64,000 nucleotides of DNA from Aureimonas jatrophae (GTDB lineage: Bacteria > Pseudomonadota > Alphaproteobacteria > Rhizobiales > Rhizobiaceae), in NCBI RefSeq assembly GCF_900104035.1, contig NZ_FNIT01000002.1:434001-498000 (forward strand), given 5' to 3'. Both the position numbers and the translations under genes were made by a program. The number at the start of each line of letters is the position of its first letter. Within the stretch, counting starts at the first letter, position 1. The notes below the pieces were generated by a model. It was not told the origin of the DNA. It saw nothing but the letters and a program-made list of their open reading frames with translations, and ran no database searches. Shown here one piece after another: positions 8,240-17,681 of this stretch.

Positions 8240-9919
8240 CTAAGGAACCGTCGGTTTCGGTGCGGCGCGTGCGGACCCGAGCCGGGCGAGGACGGCGACC
8301 GGCAGCATGCCGACCCCGACGATCACGAGCGCGGCGACGGCCGCTTCCTCGTAGGTTCCACGGGCCGCCTCGCCATACAGATGGGTCGCCAGCGTCTCGA
8401 AGTTCAGGGGACGCAGAAGCAGCGTGGCGGGCAGCTCCTTCATGCAGTCGACGAAGACGAGCAGCCCTGCGGATGCGATCGCCGTGCGGGTCAGCGGCAG
8501 GTGGATCCGGCGGAAGGCGGCGGCCGAACCGTGGCCCAAAACGCGTGCCGCCCCATCCAGCGACGGCGAGACTCGTCCGAGACCCGCCTCGATGCCGCCG
8601 ACCGCGATGGCCGCGAAGCGGACCGTGTAGGCCAGAACAAGCGCCGCTCCCGATCCGAGCAGAACGAGGCCCGGCGAGACCCCCGTCGCCTGCTCGACCA
8701 TGCGGGCGGCCAGACGGTCGAAGGCACCGACCGGCACGAGAAGGCCGATCGCCAGAATGGTGCCGGGCACGGCATAGCCCAGGCTGGCGAGACGCGCCGC
8801 CAGAGCCGACCGGCGCCCGGGATAACTGCGTCCCACATAGCCGAACAGCAGGCCGCAGCCGACGATCGCGAGCGTCGCCGCGAGCGAAACCGCGACCGTG
8901 TTCCCGACCTCCGCCAGAATGCGGGGGGACACGCCCGCAAAGCGGACGCGCTTGACCGCTTCCGACAGGAGATAGGCGGCCGGCGCCGCGAAGCCGAGCA
9001 GCACCGGCAGCGCGCAGGCCAGTGCCGCACCCGCGGCCGACGCGCCCACGAGCCGCACCGGTTGCATCGCTCGCGGCTTCTGCGCCGCCGCGGCGAAGCG
9101 CTGCCGCCGTCTCGCGTGGCGCTCCGCCCATACCAGAAGCATCACCACGGCCAGCATCGCGAGCGAGAGCTGAGCGGCACCCGCCAGATCGTTGCGGTTC
9201 ACCCAGGTGGAGTAGACGGAGACCGTCAGCGTCTGGACGCCCAGAAACTGCGAGGCGCCGATGTCGTTCAGCGTCTCCATCAGGGCCAGGCTCATGCCGA
9301 CCGCGATCGCTGGGCGCGCGAGCGGCACGGCGACACGCCCGAAGACCTGCCCGCGCGACAGGCCGAGCGTGCGCGACGCCTCGACGAGGCTGGCCGCCTG
9401 GGTCAGGAACAACGCGCGCGTCGTGAGGTAGACGTAGGGGTAGAGCACGAGGCCGAGCAGGAGCACCGCACCGGGCAGCGAGCGGATGTCGGGCAGGCGG
9501 AACTCGCGCGGGCTGCCGTAGCCGAGCAGACCGCGCACGATGCGCTGCACGTCGCCCACCGGGTGAAGGATGTCGAGATAGCTGTAGGCGACGACATAGG
9601 TCGGAACGGCCAGCGGCAGCAGCAACGCCCATTCCAGGACGCGGCGACCGGGAAAGTCGTAGGCCGTGACGAGCCAGGCGGTTCCGGTTCCCAAAACGCC
9701 GACGGTGACGCCCACACCGGCCAGGAGCGCAAGGGTTTTGAAGGCGACGCCGGGCAGGACGGCGCTTACGAGATGCGGCCACAGGTCGCCGCCTCCACCG
9801 GTCGCCACGAGCGCCAGCGCGCAGACCGGCAGGCAAAGGAGCCCCGCGACCAGGAACGACGCGAGCCGCCAGCCGGTCGGGCCGGAGAGCCGGACGGCGA
9901 AGGGGCGGGACGGGGTCAT
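8240..9919 (-). CDS. fbpB: Ferric iron ABC transporter permease
   Basis: This 559-residue protein is a tandem duplication of the MetI-type permease, with about twelve membrane spans. The two cytoplasmic EAA loops are visible as EASRTLGLSRGQVFGRVAVP (near residue 195) and DGAARVLGHGSAAAFRRIHL (near residue 480). This single-chain, double-length architecture is typical of FbpB/SfuB iron(III) permeases. It is downstream of fbpA, separated by a GC-rich intercistronic hairpin. It acts in the inner membrane with the binding protein and ATPase encoded next door. Confidence 0.9.
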   Translation of the reverse strand: MTPSRPFAVRLSGPTGWRLASFLVAGLLCLPVCALALVATGGGGDLWPHLVSAVLPGVAFKTLALLAGVGVTVGVLGTGTAWLVTAYDFPGRRVLEWALLLPLAVPTYVVAYSYLDILHPVGDVQRIVRGLLGYGSPREFRLPDIRSLPGAVLLLGLVLYPYVYLTTRALFLTQAASLVEASRTLGLSRGQVFGRVAVPLARPAIAVGMSLALMETLNDIGASQFLGVQTLTVSVYSTWVNRNDLAGAAQLSLAMLAVVMLLVWAERHARRRQRFAAAAQKPRAMQPVRLVGASAAGAALACALPVLLGFAAPAAYLLSEAVKRVRFAGVSPRILAEVGNTVAVSLAATLAIVGCGLLFGYVGRSYPGRRSALAARLASLGYAVPGTILAIGLLVPVGAFDRLAARMVEQATGVSPGLVLLGSGAALVLAYTVRFAAIAVGGIEAGLGRVSPSLDGAARVLGHGSAAAFRRIHLPLTRTAIASAGLLVFVDCMKELPATLLLRPLNFETLATHLYGEAARGTYEEAAVAALVIVGVGMLPVAVLARLGSARAAPKPTVP

Positions 9920-9930
9920 CGACCGAAGCG

Positions 9931-9953
9931 GCCGGGACGCACGGTCCCGGCCC
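9931..9953 (-). terminator. Intercistronic hairpin between fbpA and fbpB
   Basis: Arms 9931-9939 and 9945-9953 are perfect 9-base complements around a 5-base loop, lying between the fbpA stop and the fbpB start. There is no T-run on either strand. Such hairpins after binding-protein genes often stabilise the upstream message or attenuate the permease gene. Confidence 0.55.
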
Positions 9954-9965
9954 TTGCCTGCCGCA

Positions 9966-10988
9966 TCAGCCGTCGAACCCGACCTTCTCGGTGAGCTCGC
10001 TTGCCTGCTTGCGGAACGCGACGCCCTCCACGATGTCGATCGTGTCGGGCTTCAGCACGCCGTACTCGCCGACCAGCGGATCGACGCTCGCCTTGGCGTT
10101 GACGGGATACTCGAAGTTCGCGCGGGCGTAGATCGCCTGCGCCTCGTCGGAAACCAGGTATTCGAGAAAGCGCACGGCTTCGTCGCGGTTGGGCGCATGG
10201 CGGGCGACGGCGCCCCCCGTGATGTTGACCTGCGTGCCGCCGTCCCGGAACGTCGGCAGGATCATCTTGATGCCCTCGGCCCATGCCTGCTGCTCGGGGC
10301 CGCCCTTGCCGCTGCGCATCAAGCCGACATAGTAGGAGTTGGCGACGCCGATGTCGCACAGGCCTCCGGTGATGTCGCGCGCCACGTCCCGGTCGCCGCC
10401 GCCGGCCGGCCGGGCGAGGTTGGCCTTGAGGCCGGTCAGCCACGTCTCGGCCTCGGCCGCCCCGTGATGGGCGATAAACGAGCCCGTCAGCGCGACGTTG
10501 TAGGGATGCAGCCCCGAACGGATGCAGATGCGGTTCTTCCACTTCGGATCGGCGAGATCCTCGTAGGTGATCGACGCGAGGTCGAGATCCTTGGCGGCAT
10601 AAAGCGCGCGGGCGCGCATCGACAGGGCGTACCAGTGGCCGTCGTCGTCGCGCAGCGTCTCGGGAATGGCGGCATCCAGCGTGGCGGACCGGACGGGCTG
10701 CGTCAGGCCACGCTCGACGAGATCCACGAGCACGCCCGCGTCCACGGTCATCAGAAGGTCGGCCGGCGAGCGGTCGCCTTCCGCGGTCACGCGCTCGGCC
10801 AGGCCCTCCTTCAGGAAGATCGTGTTGACCTGGGTACCGCTTGCCTTCGTGAAGGCGTCGATCAACGGCTGCACGAGACCCGGCTCGCGGGTGGTGTAGA
10901 GGTTGAGCTCGGCCGCTGCGGCGCCGCCCGTCGCGCCCCCGAGGAGCGCCAGACCAATCAGCGCGCTTCCGTATGTCTGCATGCCCAT
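9966..10988 (-). CDS. fbpA: Ferric iron ABC transporter periplasmic binding protein
   Basis: This is a 340-residue periplasmic Fe3+-binding protein. A signal peptide covers about residues 1-26 (ending GGAAAAEL) and the mature start is LNLYTTREPGLVQPL, as in FbpA/FutA. The adjacent tyrosines Y219-Y220 in GVANSYYVGLM are the classic iron ligands. I took the ATG at 10988 (MGMQTYGS) because it begins the signal peptide and has a G-rich site upstream; a longer frame upstream would spoil the signal. A TGA-N9-TCA iron-box candidate lies at 11051-11065. Confidence 0.92.
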   Translation of the reverse strand: MGMQTYGSALIGLALLGGATGGAAAAELNLYTTREPGLVQPLIDAFTKASGTQVNTIFLKEGLAERVTAEGDRSPADLLMTVDAGVLVDLVERGLTQPVRSATLDAAIPETLRDDDGHWYALSMRARALYAAKDLDLASITYEDLADPKWKNRICIRSGLHPYNVALTGSFIAHHGAAEAETWLTGLKANLARPAGGGDRDVARDITGGLCDIGVANSYYVGLMRSGKGGPEQQAWAEGIKMILPTFRDGGTQVNITGGAVARHAPNRDEAVRFLEYLVSDEAQAIYARANFEYPVNAKASVDPLVGEYGVLKPDTIDIVEGVAFRKQASELTEKVGFDG

Positions 10989-11050
10989 CGCAACCCCACC
11001 CTTTCCGTTCACCGATCGCGTCCTGGATCGGCAGGCGCCATGCTCATAGA

Positions 11051-11065
11051 TGAGGCGTATGGTCA
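11051..11065. promoter_or_regulatory. Candidate iron-responsive operator (TGA-N9-TCA) upstream of fbpA
   Basis: The sequence tgaggcgtatggtca fits the TGA-N9-TCA core of the rhizobial RirA-linked IRO box. It lies 63 bases upstream of the fbpA start codon, and on the minus strand its end overlaps a TTGACC -35-like hexamer. The short core can occur by chance, but position and neighbouring genes fit. Confidence 0.5.
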
Positions 11066-11226
11066 ACTTATCGGTCGGGACCAAGTGGAAGCCGTGGGGC
11101 GCACAAGTACCGGCCGACATGTTCGCAGGTTTCGGCTCCGCGGTCGCGAGCCCGACCGAAAGAGGTTGCTTGGCAAGCGTTTGCTGCGGGTCCGTCGCTG
11201 CTGGCGTGTTGCTGTCTGGAATGCTT

Positions 11227-12297
11227 CTAGGATGCGCTATCGTCGGCGAACACGAAGACTTGTTCGACGCAGGCCGTGATCTTTACAGTGGAATCCACGG
11301 TCAGTCGGCTGCGCTCCGTGGAGCGAACGCGCAGGTCCGGCGCGAGTCCCGGCACCGCGACGCTCAGTTCCTCGACCTCGCCCAGAAGCCGGCGCCCCGT
11401 CACGCGTCCCTCGACGCCTTCGCCCGAGGCGGACAGGCGCAACACATGAGGCCGCACGTGGGCCACGGCCTGCACGCCGTCGGCAAGACCGGGCGCCGGA
11501 AACGTGCCGAGCGGTGTCGCGAGCCGGCCGTCCCGGCTGATCCCCCGGATGCGATTGGAACTGGCGAAGAACTCCGCCGCATGGGCATCCACAGGCTGCT
11601 CGAAGAGCTCCGTCGGCGTACCGGCCTGGACCACGCGTCCCGCGCGCAGCAGCACCACGTGCTCGCCGGCCGACAGGGCCTCCTCCGGATCGTGCGTCAC
11701 CATCACGACCGTGGTGCCGAGTTCGCGCAGGAGCGCGAGCGTTTCGGAGCGCACACCGTCGCGCAAGGCGCGGTCGAGGTTCGAGAAGGGCTCGTCCAGG
11801 AGCATGATGCCGGGACGGGGCGCAAGGGCGCGGGCCAGCGCGACGCGCTGCTGCTCGCCGCCCGACAGCATATGCGGGAACCGCTCCGCGAGGTGTTCGA
11901 TGCGCAGGCGCGCCAGCATGTCTCCCGCCCGGCGCCGCGCAGCCGCCTGTTCCTGGCGGCGGAGGCCGAACAGAACGTTGTCGGTGACGCTAAGATGGGG
12001 AAACAGCGCATAGTCCTGGAACAGGAAGCCGATCCCCCGGTCCTCCGGCTCCACGAAGGCACCGGGCCCCGACAGAATTCGGCCTCCGGCCTCCACCCGG
12101 CCGCTCACGGGACGCTCGATGCCGGCCAGAATGCGCAGGAGCGTCGTCTTCCCGGATCCCGAATGTCCGACCAGTGCGGCGACCCCGCCGGCGCGAACAC
12201 GAAACGACACGTCCACCAGAACGGGCGTCCTGCCGAAGCCGTGCGTGACGCCGAGAACGTCGAGCGGCAGGCGGGTGGACGGGGCGGGGTGGTTCAT
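11227..12297 (-). CDS. fbpC: Ferric iron ABC transporter ATP-binding protein
   Basis: The 356-residue ATPase has Walker A GHSGSGKTT (about residue 40), signature LSGGEQQRVALARAL, Walker B IMLLDEPFSNLD, the H-loop VTHDPEEALSAGEH, and a C-terminal TOBE-like regulatory domain from about 240, as in FbpC. The start at 12297 (MNHPAPSTRL) has GGAAGG upstream; an upstream extension is Arg/Pro-rich and unconserved. Placement upstream of fbpA is a reordered version of the usual fbpA-B-C operon. The 238-base gap to fbpA means fbpA probably has its own promoter. Confidence 0.88.
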   Translation of the reverse strand: MNHPAPSTRLPLDVLGVTHGFGRTPVLVDVSFRVRAGGVAALVGHSGSGKTTLLRILAGIERPVSGRVEAGGRILSGPGAFVEPEDRGIGFLFQDYALFPHLSVTDNVLFGLRRQEQAAARRRAGDMLARLRIEHLAERFPHMLSGGEQQRVALARALAPRPGIMLLDEPFSNLDRALRDGVRSETLALLRELGTTVVMVTHDPEEALSAGEHVVLLRAGRVVQAGTPTELFEQPVDAHAAEFFASSNRIRGISRDGRLATPLGTFPAPGLADGVQAVAHVRPHVLRLSASGEGVEGRVTGRRLLGEVEELSVAVPGLAPDLRVRSTERSRLTVDSTVKITACVEQVFVFADDSAS

Positions 12298-12605
12298 CCG
12301 GAGGGCCTTCCGCTTCTGGGCGCGCCGGTCATAGCATTCCCGAGCGCGGCCGGAAGCGCCTCGTGGCGGCGGCCTCTCGTCCGGACCCACCGTGACCGGG
12401 GCGGGCGCGTGAGCAAGGAGACGCGCGATCCGCTTCTCGGCAACCGATTGCGCCGGGCGCACGATCAGTGATTTCGCGTCAAAGATTTGCGGATCGGGAC
12501 TTGGACAGCGGGCAACCACCTGCCACACATGAGCGTCGACGCGGCGGGAGGATCGCTGCGGCGACCGCCGGCTGGAGCAGTCGGTTCATCCTGGGGAGGA
12601 ACACC
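12298..12605. other. Divergent intergenic region between fbpC and sugar ABC operon
   Basis: These 308 bases should contain the promoters for fbpC (left) and the sugar operon (right). A TGA-N7-TCA at 12469-12481 resembles an iron box but has the wrong spacing. The only clear signal is the GGGGAGGA Shine-Dalgarno at 12593-12600 that fixes the GTG start at 12606. Confidence 0.45.
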
Positions 12606-13625
12606 GTGAAGACCGCCATCGCCATCACCCTGTCGGCCGCCGCGCTGGCCTTGTCGGCCTCCGGTCCGGCCGCGGCCGACACGAGCGACAAGACCATCGC
12701 CCTATCGAACAACTACGCCGGCAACTCCTGGCGCCAGGCCATGCTCGCGAGCTGGAAAAAGATCACCGACAAGGCGGTGGCCGACGGACTGGTGAAGAGC
12801 GCCGACGCCTTCACCACGGCCGAGAACCAGGCGACCGAGCAGGCCGCGCAGATCCAGAACATGATCCTGCAGGGCTACAGCGCCATCGTCGTCAACGCCG
12901 CCTCGCCGACCGCCCTCAACGGCGCGGTCAAGGAGGCGTGCGACGCGGGTATCGTCGTGGTCTCCTTCGACGGCATCGTCACCGAGCCCTGCGCTTGGCG
13001 CGTGGCGGTGGACTTCCGCAAGATGGGCGAAGGACAACTCGACTACCTCGCCGGGCGCTATCCCGACGGCGGCAACCTTCTCGAAATTCGGGGTCTGGCG
13101 GGAACCTCGGTTGATACCGAGATTCACGAGGGCATCGCCAAGGGCGTCGAAGCGCACCCGAAGTTCAAGATCGTCTCGGCGGTCCAGGGCGACTGGACGC
13201 AGACCGTCGCGCAGAAGTCGGTCGCCGGCGTGCTGCCGAGCCTGCCCGAGGTGGTCGGTGTCGTGACGCAGGGCGGCGACGGCTTCGGCGCGGCCGAGGC
13301 CTTCAAGGCCGCCGGACGCCCGACGCCCACCATCATCCTCGGCAACCGCGAGGACGAACTGCGCTGGTGGAAGGCGCAGAAGGACGCGTCGAACTACGAG
13401 ACCATGTCGGTCTCGATCGCGCCGGGCGTCTCGACGCTGGCCTTCTGGGTCGCCCAGCAGATCCTCGACGGGCAGGAGGTGCCCAAGGATCTCGTGGTGC
13501 CCTTCCTGTCGATCGACCAGGCCGGCCTCGAGAAGTCGCTCGAGACCACCGAGGCCGGCGGCGTGGCCAACGTCGAGTACTCGCAGGACGATGCCAAGAC
13601 GGTGATCGCAGGCTCGGCGAAATAG
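12606..13625 (+). CDS. CUT2-family sugar ABC transporter periplasmic binding protein
   Basis: This is a 339-residue ribose/xylose-type periplasmic binding protein (Peripla_BP_4 fold). The signal peptide ends at about residue 24 (SGPAAADTS). The mature start [16 protein letters not shown] is typical, and [20 protein letters not shown] and [16 protein letters not shown] are hinge and ligand-lobe segments. GTG 12606 is chosen because GGGGAGGA lies 5 bases upstream; no ATG is near. The ligand is unknown, probably a monosaccharide or polyol. A hairpin follows the stop before the ATPase gene. Confidence 0.87.
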   Translation: MKTAIAITLSAAALALSASGPAAADTSDKTIALSNNYAGNSWRQAMLASWKKITDKAVADGLVKSADAFTTAENQATEQAAQIQNMILQGYSAIVVNAASPTALNGAVKEACDAGIVVVSFDGIVTEPCAWRVAVDFRKMGEGQLDYLAGRYPDGGNLLEIRGLAGTSVDTEIHEGIAKGVEAHPKFKIVSAVQGDWTQTVAQKSVAGVLPSLPEVVGVVTQGGDGFGAAEAFKAAGRPTPTIILGNREDELRWWKAQKDASNYETMSVSIAPGVSTLAFWVAQQILDGQEVPKDLVVPFLSIDQAGLEKSLETTEAGGVANVEYSQDDAKTVIAGSAK

Positions 13626-13646
13626 GGCGCCGATCCGATGCATGGG

Positions 13647-13673
13647 CCCCGGACGCCGACGAGGCGTCCGGGG
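13647..13673 (+). terminator. Intercistronic hairpin after the sugar-binding protein gene
   Basis: Arms 13647-13657 and 13663-13673 are perfect 11-base complements (ccccggacgcc / ggcgtccgggg) with a 5-base loop. There is no T-run. Its position between the binding-protein and ATPase genes suggests partial termination or mRNA stabilisation, giving more binding protein than transporter. Confidence 0.62.
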
Positions 13674-13708
13674 CGTCGCCAAGACCCCTTCCTGAAAGAC
13701 CGACTTGC

Positions 13709-15175
13709 ATGTCCGCGACCTCGCCGCCCATCGTCCGCCTTCGGGGCGTGCGCAAGAGCTTCGGTGCCGTCCGGGCGCTGGACGGGGTCGACCTCGACCT
13801 TCGGGCCGGCGAGTGTCTCGGACTGGCCGGCCATAACGGAGCCGGCAAGTCGACGCTGATGCAGGTTCTGGCCGGCAACCTGCGGCCCGACGAGGGGCAA
13901 CTCGAGATCGACGGCGCGGACGGGGCCGGACGCCACAGCGTGGCGCGGGCGAGCGAGGCCGGCATCAGCTGCGTCTTTCAGGAACTCTCGCTCTGCCCGA
14001 ACCTCTCGGTTCTCGAGAATACCCGGGTTCGCCAGCCCTCGCTGCGCGGCTTCGGCTGGCGGGGGCGGGCGGCGCGGCTCATCGGCGACCGTCTCGACGC
14101 GATCTTCCCCGGCCACGGCATCGGGTCCGACGACCTCGTCTCGGACCTGTCGCTCGGTCAGCGCCAGATGGTGGAGATCGCGAGCGTGTTTGCGGCCGGG
14201 GAAAGGCTGCGGTTCGTGATCCTCGACGAGCCGACCTCCTCGCTGGATGCGAGCGTCGCCGCGCAGCTTCTCGCCTATGTGCGCCGCTTCGTCGAGGGCG
14301 GGGGTACGATCATCCTGATCTCGCACATCCTGGGCGAGATCCTGTCGGCCTGCGACCGCATCGCGGTGATGAGCGACGGGCGGGTGGTGGACCTACGCGC
14401 GGCCGCCGACTTCACGCGCCACAGCCTCGTGGAGAGCATGGGCCACGTGGCGGGCGGCGGGGACGAGGAGGTCGCCGGGTCGGCGGCCGGGCGCAGCGCC
14501 GCGCCCGTCGTCGCCGAGGCCGGAACGCCCAAGGGCGGCCCGGTGCGGCTCGAAGCGCGGCGCGGCGAGATCGTGGGCCTGGCCGGGTTGGCCGGTCATG
14601 GGCAGACGGCGCTTCTCGTGCTCCTGCAGAACGCCGCGTACCACCGCTCCCGCTGGGCGCGCGTCGCGGCCCGCACCGCGTTCGTGGCCGGCGACCGGCA
14701 GAGCGACGGCGTCTTTCCGCTCTGGTCGATCGGCGAGAACGTCACGATTCGCTCGCTCGCCCAGCTCACGCGCTTCGGCCTCATCGACGGTGCGAAGGCG
14801 AGGGCGCTCGAGGAGAGCTGGCGCCAGCGCATCGCGATCCGCACGCCGGCCATGGGCGAGAACATCCTGACCCTGTCGGGCGGCAACCAGCAGAAGGCGC
14901 TGTTTGCCCGCGCCCTCGCGTCGGACGCCGAGATCGTCCTGATGGACGACCCCATGCGCGGCGTCGACATCGGCACCAAGCAGGAGGTCTACTCGCTGAT
15001 CCGCGCCGAGGCGCAGAAGGGTCGAACCTTCATCTGGTACACCACGGAGTTCGACGAGCTGAAGAGCTGCGACCACATCTACGTCTTCCGTTCGGGGCGC
15101 ATCGTGGCGGACCTGTCGCGCGCCGAACTGTCGGAACAACGCATCCTCCAGTCCTCGTTTGCCGAGGCCGCATGA
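13709..15175 (+). CDS. CUT2 sugar ABC transporter double ATP-binding protein
   Basis: This 488-residue protein carries two ABC domains, as in RbsA/XylG. The N-terminal domain is intact: Walker [10 protein letters not shown], signature [12 protein letters not shown], Walker [12 protein letters not shown]. The C-terminal domain has the usual degenerate P-loop ([14 protein letters not shown]) and signature [15 protein letters not shown], but its Walker B reads [10 protein letters not shown], with Asp414 where this family normally has the catalytic Glu. Hydrolysis probably depends on the first domain. ATG 13709 has only a weak upstream site. The gene overlaps the following permease by ATGA. Confidence 0.9.
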   Translation: MSATSPPIVRLRGVRKSFGAVRALDGVDLDLRAGECLGLAGHNGAGKSTLMQVLAGNLRPDEGQLEIDGADGAGRHSVARASEAGISCVFQELSLCPNLSVLENTRVRQPSLRGFGWRGRAARLIGDRLDAIFPGHGIGSDDLVSDLSLGQRQMVEIASVFAAGERLRFVILDEPTSSLDASVAAQLLAYVRRFVEGGGTIILISHILGEILSACDRIAVMSDGRVVDLRAAADFTRHSLVESMGHVAGGGDEEVAGSAAGRSAAPVVAEAGTPKGGPVRLEARRGEIVGLAGLAGHGQTALLVLLQNAAYHRSRWARVAARTAFVAGDRQSDGVFPLWSIGENVTIRSLAQLTRFGLIDGAKARALEESWRQRIAIRTPAMGENILTLSGGNQQKALFARALASDAEIVLMDDPMRGVDIGTKQEVYSLIRAEAQKGRTFIWYTTEFDELKSCDHIYVFRSGRIVADLSRAELSEQRILQSSFAEAA

Positions 15176-16101
15176 GCCCCCGTCTGCTGCGCGCGCTCCT
15201 GCCGCCAGTCTCGCTGGTTCTGATCCTCGCGGTGATCTTCCTGATCCAGCCGCGCGCGATGAGCTATCTCGGCCTCAACCTGATGCTCAACCTCGCGCTG
15301 CCGATCGCGCTCGCCACGATCGCGCAGCTCTGCGTGATCACCGTGAACGACCTCGACCTGTCGATCGGCGCCTTTGTCAGCCTGGTTGCCTGCGTCGGCG
15401 CGACGCTCCTGCCCGCAACGCCTCTGCTGGGCACCGGCGTGCTTCTCGCGCTCATAGCGGTGTATGCGGGGCTCGGCGCGCTGATCCACTGGCGCGACCT
15501 GCCCTCGATCGTGGTGACGCTCGGCATGAGCTTCGTCTGGCTGGGGCTGGCGGTCCTCCTCCTGCCCTCGCCGGGCGGCTCGGCGCCCGCCTGGCTGTCG
15601 GGCCTCGTGAAGCTGAAGACGCCCGTCGTGCCCTTCGCGATCCTGGCGAGCGCGGCACTGGCGCTTCTGGTTCATCTCTTTCTCGTGCGCTCGTCCGCGG
15701 GCGTCGTGCTGCGAGGGGCGGGCGGCAATCCGCAGGCGCTCCGGCGCGCAGGCTGGTCGCTCCTGCGCGTCAAGGTCGCGATGTATGCGCTCGCCGGCTT
15801 CTTCGGCGTCCTGTCGGGTCTCTGCCTCGTCGGCCTCACGACGTCCGCCGACGCCAACATCGCGCTGCGCTACACGCTGCTCTCGATCGCAGGCGTGATC
15901 CTGGGCGGCGGCGAGTTCACGGGTGGGCGCGTATCGCCCGTCGGCGCCGTGATCGGCGCGCTGACGCTGACGCTCGCCGGCTCGCTTCTGTCGTTCCTGC
16001 GCATCTCGCCGGACTGGCAGATCGGCGCGCAGGGGGCGATCCTGATCGTGGTCCTGGCCTTGCGCGCGCTGGTCAACCAGACCGAGCGGAGGATGGCATG
16101 A
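15172..16101 (+). CDS. CUT2 sugar ABC transporter permease 1
   Basis: This is a 309-residue BPD_transp_2 permease with eight to ten membrane spans. It carries the family's [14 protein letters not shown]-type segment near residue 60 and [19 protein letters not shown] near residue 244. It overlaps the ATPase stop (ATGA at 15172) and the second permease start (ATGA at 16098), so the three transporter genes are translationally coupled. It pairs with the next gene to form a heterodimeric channel. Confidence 0.9.
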   Translation: MSPRLLRALLPPVSLVLILAVIFLIQPRAMSYLGLNLMLNLALPIALATIAQLCVITVNDLDLSIGAFVSLVACVGATLLPATPLLGTGVLLALIAVYAGLGALIHWRDLPSIVVTLGMSFVWLGLAVLLLPSPGGSAPAWLSGLVKLKTPVVPFAILASAALALLVHLFLVRSSAGVVLRGAGGNPQALRRAGWSLLRVKVAMYALAGFFGVLSGLCLVGLTTSADANIALRYTLLSIAGVILGGGEFTGGRVSPVGAVIGALTLTLAGSLLSFLRISPDWQIGAQGAILIVVLALRALVNQTERRMA

Positions 16102-17054
16102 GCACGGCCCGCCCGCGTGCGATCGGCTCCGCCCCATGGGCCTTCTCGTTCATTGGGGCCGCACTGATCCTCGCCGCGACGCTCACCTTCACGGGCGGCG
16201 TCGGAGCGGGGCAGATCCTGTCCACCGCGCTGACGTTCGCGACGATGTACGTGATCGTCGGCCTGGGCCAGATGTTCGTGATCACCGCCGGTCCCGGCAA
16301 CGTCGACCTGTCGATTCCCGCCACGATCGCGCTGGCGGGCACGGTCTCGATGGTGGTGATGGGCGAAAGCGATGCGCGCATCGCGCTGGGTCTGGCGAGC
16401 GCGCTCGGCGTCGGCGTTGCCGTCGGCTGCTTCAACTACGCCCTGATCCGTCTTCTTTCGATTCCGCCGATCATCGCGACGCTCTCGGCAAGCTTCCTCG
16501 TCCAGTCCACCGCGATCAGCTACGGGCGCGGCCTGCGCGTGCGCCCGCCCGAAGGCTTTGCCGCCTTTGCGACCGGTCGGATCCTCGGCGTGCCCTATCT
16601 GGCCATCGCGACGCTCATCCTGTCCGCCCTGATGGCGGTGCTGCTCCACCGGACGGTCTACGGACGCTCGGTCTCGGCGATCGGGCAGAACAGCCGCGCC
16701 GCGGGACTTGCGGGCATCCGGGTCGACCGGGTGCGCTTCCTCACCTACGTCCTGTCGGCGGCTCTGGCGGGGTTGTGCGGCGCCGTCCTGTCGGGCTTCT
16801 CGGGCGGCTCCTCGCTCAACATGGGCGAGGAATACCTCCTGGCGTCGATCGCGGTGGTGGTGGTGGGCGGCTCGTCGGTCTCGGGCGGACGGTCCAACGT
16901 CGCGGGCTTGTGGGGCGCCTCGCTCTTCCTCTACCTGCTCGTGACCATGCTCAACACGTTCGGTGTCGGCGCGGGCCTGCGCCTGCTCCTGACCGGCATC
17001 ATCATCGTGGCGATCATCACGCTGGCGGGCGGGCGGCGCGGGGAGCGCGCCTGA
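16098..17054 (+). CDS. CUT2 sugar ABC transporter permease 2
   Basis: The 318-residue BPD_transp_2 permease has the conserved GNVDLSIPATIALAGT segment at about 72-87 and VVVGGSSVSGGRSNVAGLWG at about 255-275, both standard in RbsC-like permeases. The start ATG 16098 overlaps the stop of permease 1. This is the last gene of the operon; no catabolic enzyme accompanies it, so the imported sugar must be processed by genes elsewhere. Confidence 0.9.
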   Translation: MSTARPRAIGSAPWAFSFIGAALILAATLTFTGGVGAGQILSTALTFATMYVIVGLGQMFVITAGPGNVDLSIPATIALAGTVSMVVMGESDARIALGLASALGVGVAVGCFNYALIRLLSIPPIIATLSASFLVQSTAISYGRGLRVRPPEGFAAFATGRILGVPYLAIATLILSALMAVLLHRTVYGRSVSAIGQNSRAAGLAGIRVDRVRFLTYVLSAALAGLCGAVLSGFSGGSSLNMGEEYLLASIAVVVVGGSSVSGGRSNVAGLWGASLFLYLLVTMLNTFGVGAGLRLLLTGIIIVAIITLAGGRRGERA

Positions 17055-17076
17055 GCGGAAGGACCCGCGGCGCGCC

Positions 17077-17268
17077 TCAGCGCCGTTCGCCGGCCATCTC
17101 GGCATCGTACCCGGCGTGCCAGGAGATGCCGTCGGCGCTGCGCGAGCGATAAGGGTTGTCGTGTCGGTTCACGCGCCGCCGAGCTGCTTCCCGGCCTTCC
17201 AGGCGGACCGCCTCGTCGCGCGTCAGGCGGATCGTCTCGGAGTAACCGGCGCCACAGGTGTCGAGCAT
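17077..17268 (-). CDS. Small protein with Rmf/CrpP-like motif
   Basis: The 63-residue product contains the arrangement DEAVRLEGREAARRRVNRHD, then NPYRSRSADGISWHAGYDAE. The Gly/Ala helix, NPY turn and WHxGY second helix match the Rmf/CrpP family. A strong AGGGAGA site lies about 7 bases before the ATG at 17268. It is convergent with the sugar operon, only 22 bases away. It may modulate ribosomes in stationary phase, as inferred for the 2429 gene, but sequence similarity between the two is limited to the motif. Confidence 0.62.
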   Translation of the reverse strand: MLDTCGAGYSETIRLTRDEAVRLEGREAARRRVNRHDNPYRSRSADGISWHAGYDAEMAGERR

Positions 17269-17381
17269 GTGCGTTCTCCCTTGTTTTTGTTGGGAGAAGT
17301 GTCGCGCCGTCGCCTTGATCAAACCTGAATCGCCTATGGTGCGCTGCATCGATGCGCGGCCAAGGCTCGCAATAAGGCCTC

Positions 17382-17504
17382 TCAGGGCTGGCGTAGGAAC
17401 TCGAGCGCGATCAGCACGGAGCCGACGACGGCGAGCGCGATCACCACCACGGCGAGCCCCAGGACGAGGCGACGGGCGAGGCGGTGGGACCGGAGGTCTG
17501 CCAT
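17382..17504 (-). CDS. Single-span small membrane protein (40 residues)
   Basis: The short frame reads MADLRSHRLARRLVLGLAVV and then a continuous Val/Ala/Leu-rich helix ending LIALEFLRQP, giving one transmembrane segment with a positively charged N-terminus. GGAG sits 5 bases before the ATG at 17504. I recognise no family. A longer version starting at 17588 is possible but adds unconserved, Pro/Gly-rich sequence. Confidence 0.42.
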   Translation of the reverse strand: MADLRSHRLARRLVLGLAVVVIALAVVGSVLIALEFLRQP

Positions 17505-17681
17505 GACGGCTCCATTCGGGCGGGACGATCCGGCGCAGCCGGTTCTTGGAGGATGCCCCTTGTCGGGATCGATCGACCGAAAAGTCAACCGTGCCTCCGA
17601 AGCGCAGCCATGGCGATGCCGGACGCTGACTTCCTCCGGGGCCCCGCACGGGATGCCGGGGCGAAGCCCGATACGGTACGA

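Noticed and set aside
12469-12481. TGA-N7-TCA near fbpC as a second iron box
   Set aside because: The spacer is 7 instead of 9 bases, so it does not fit the IRO core.
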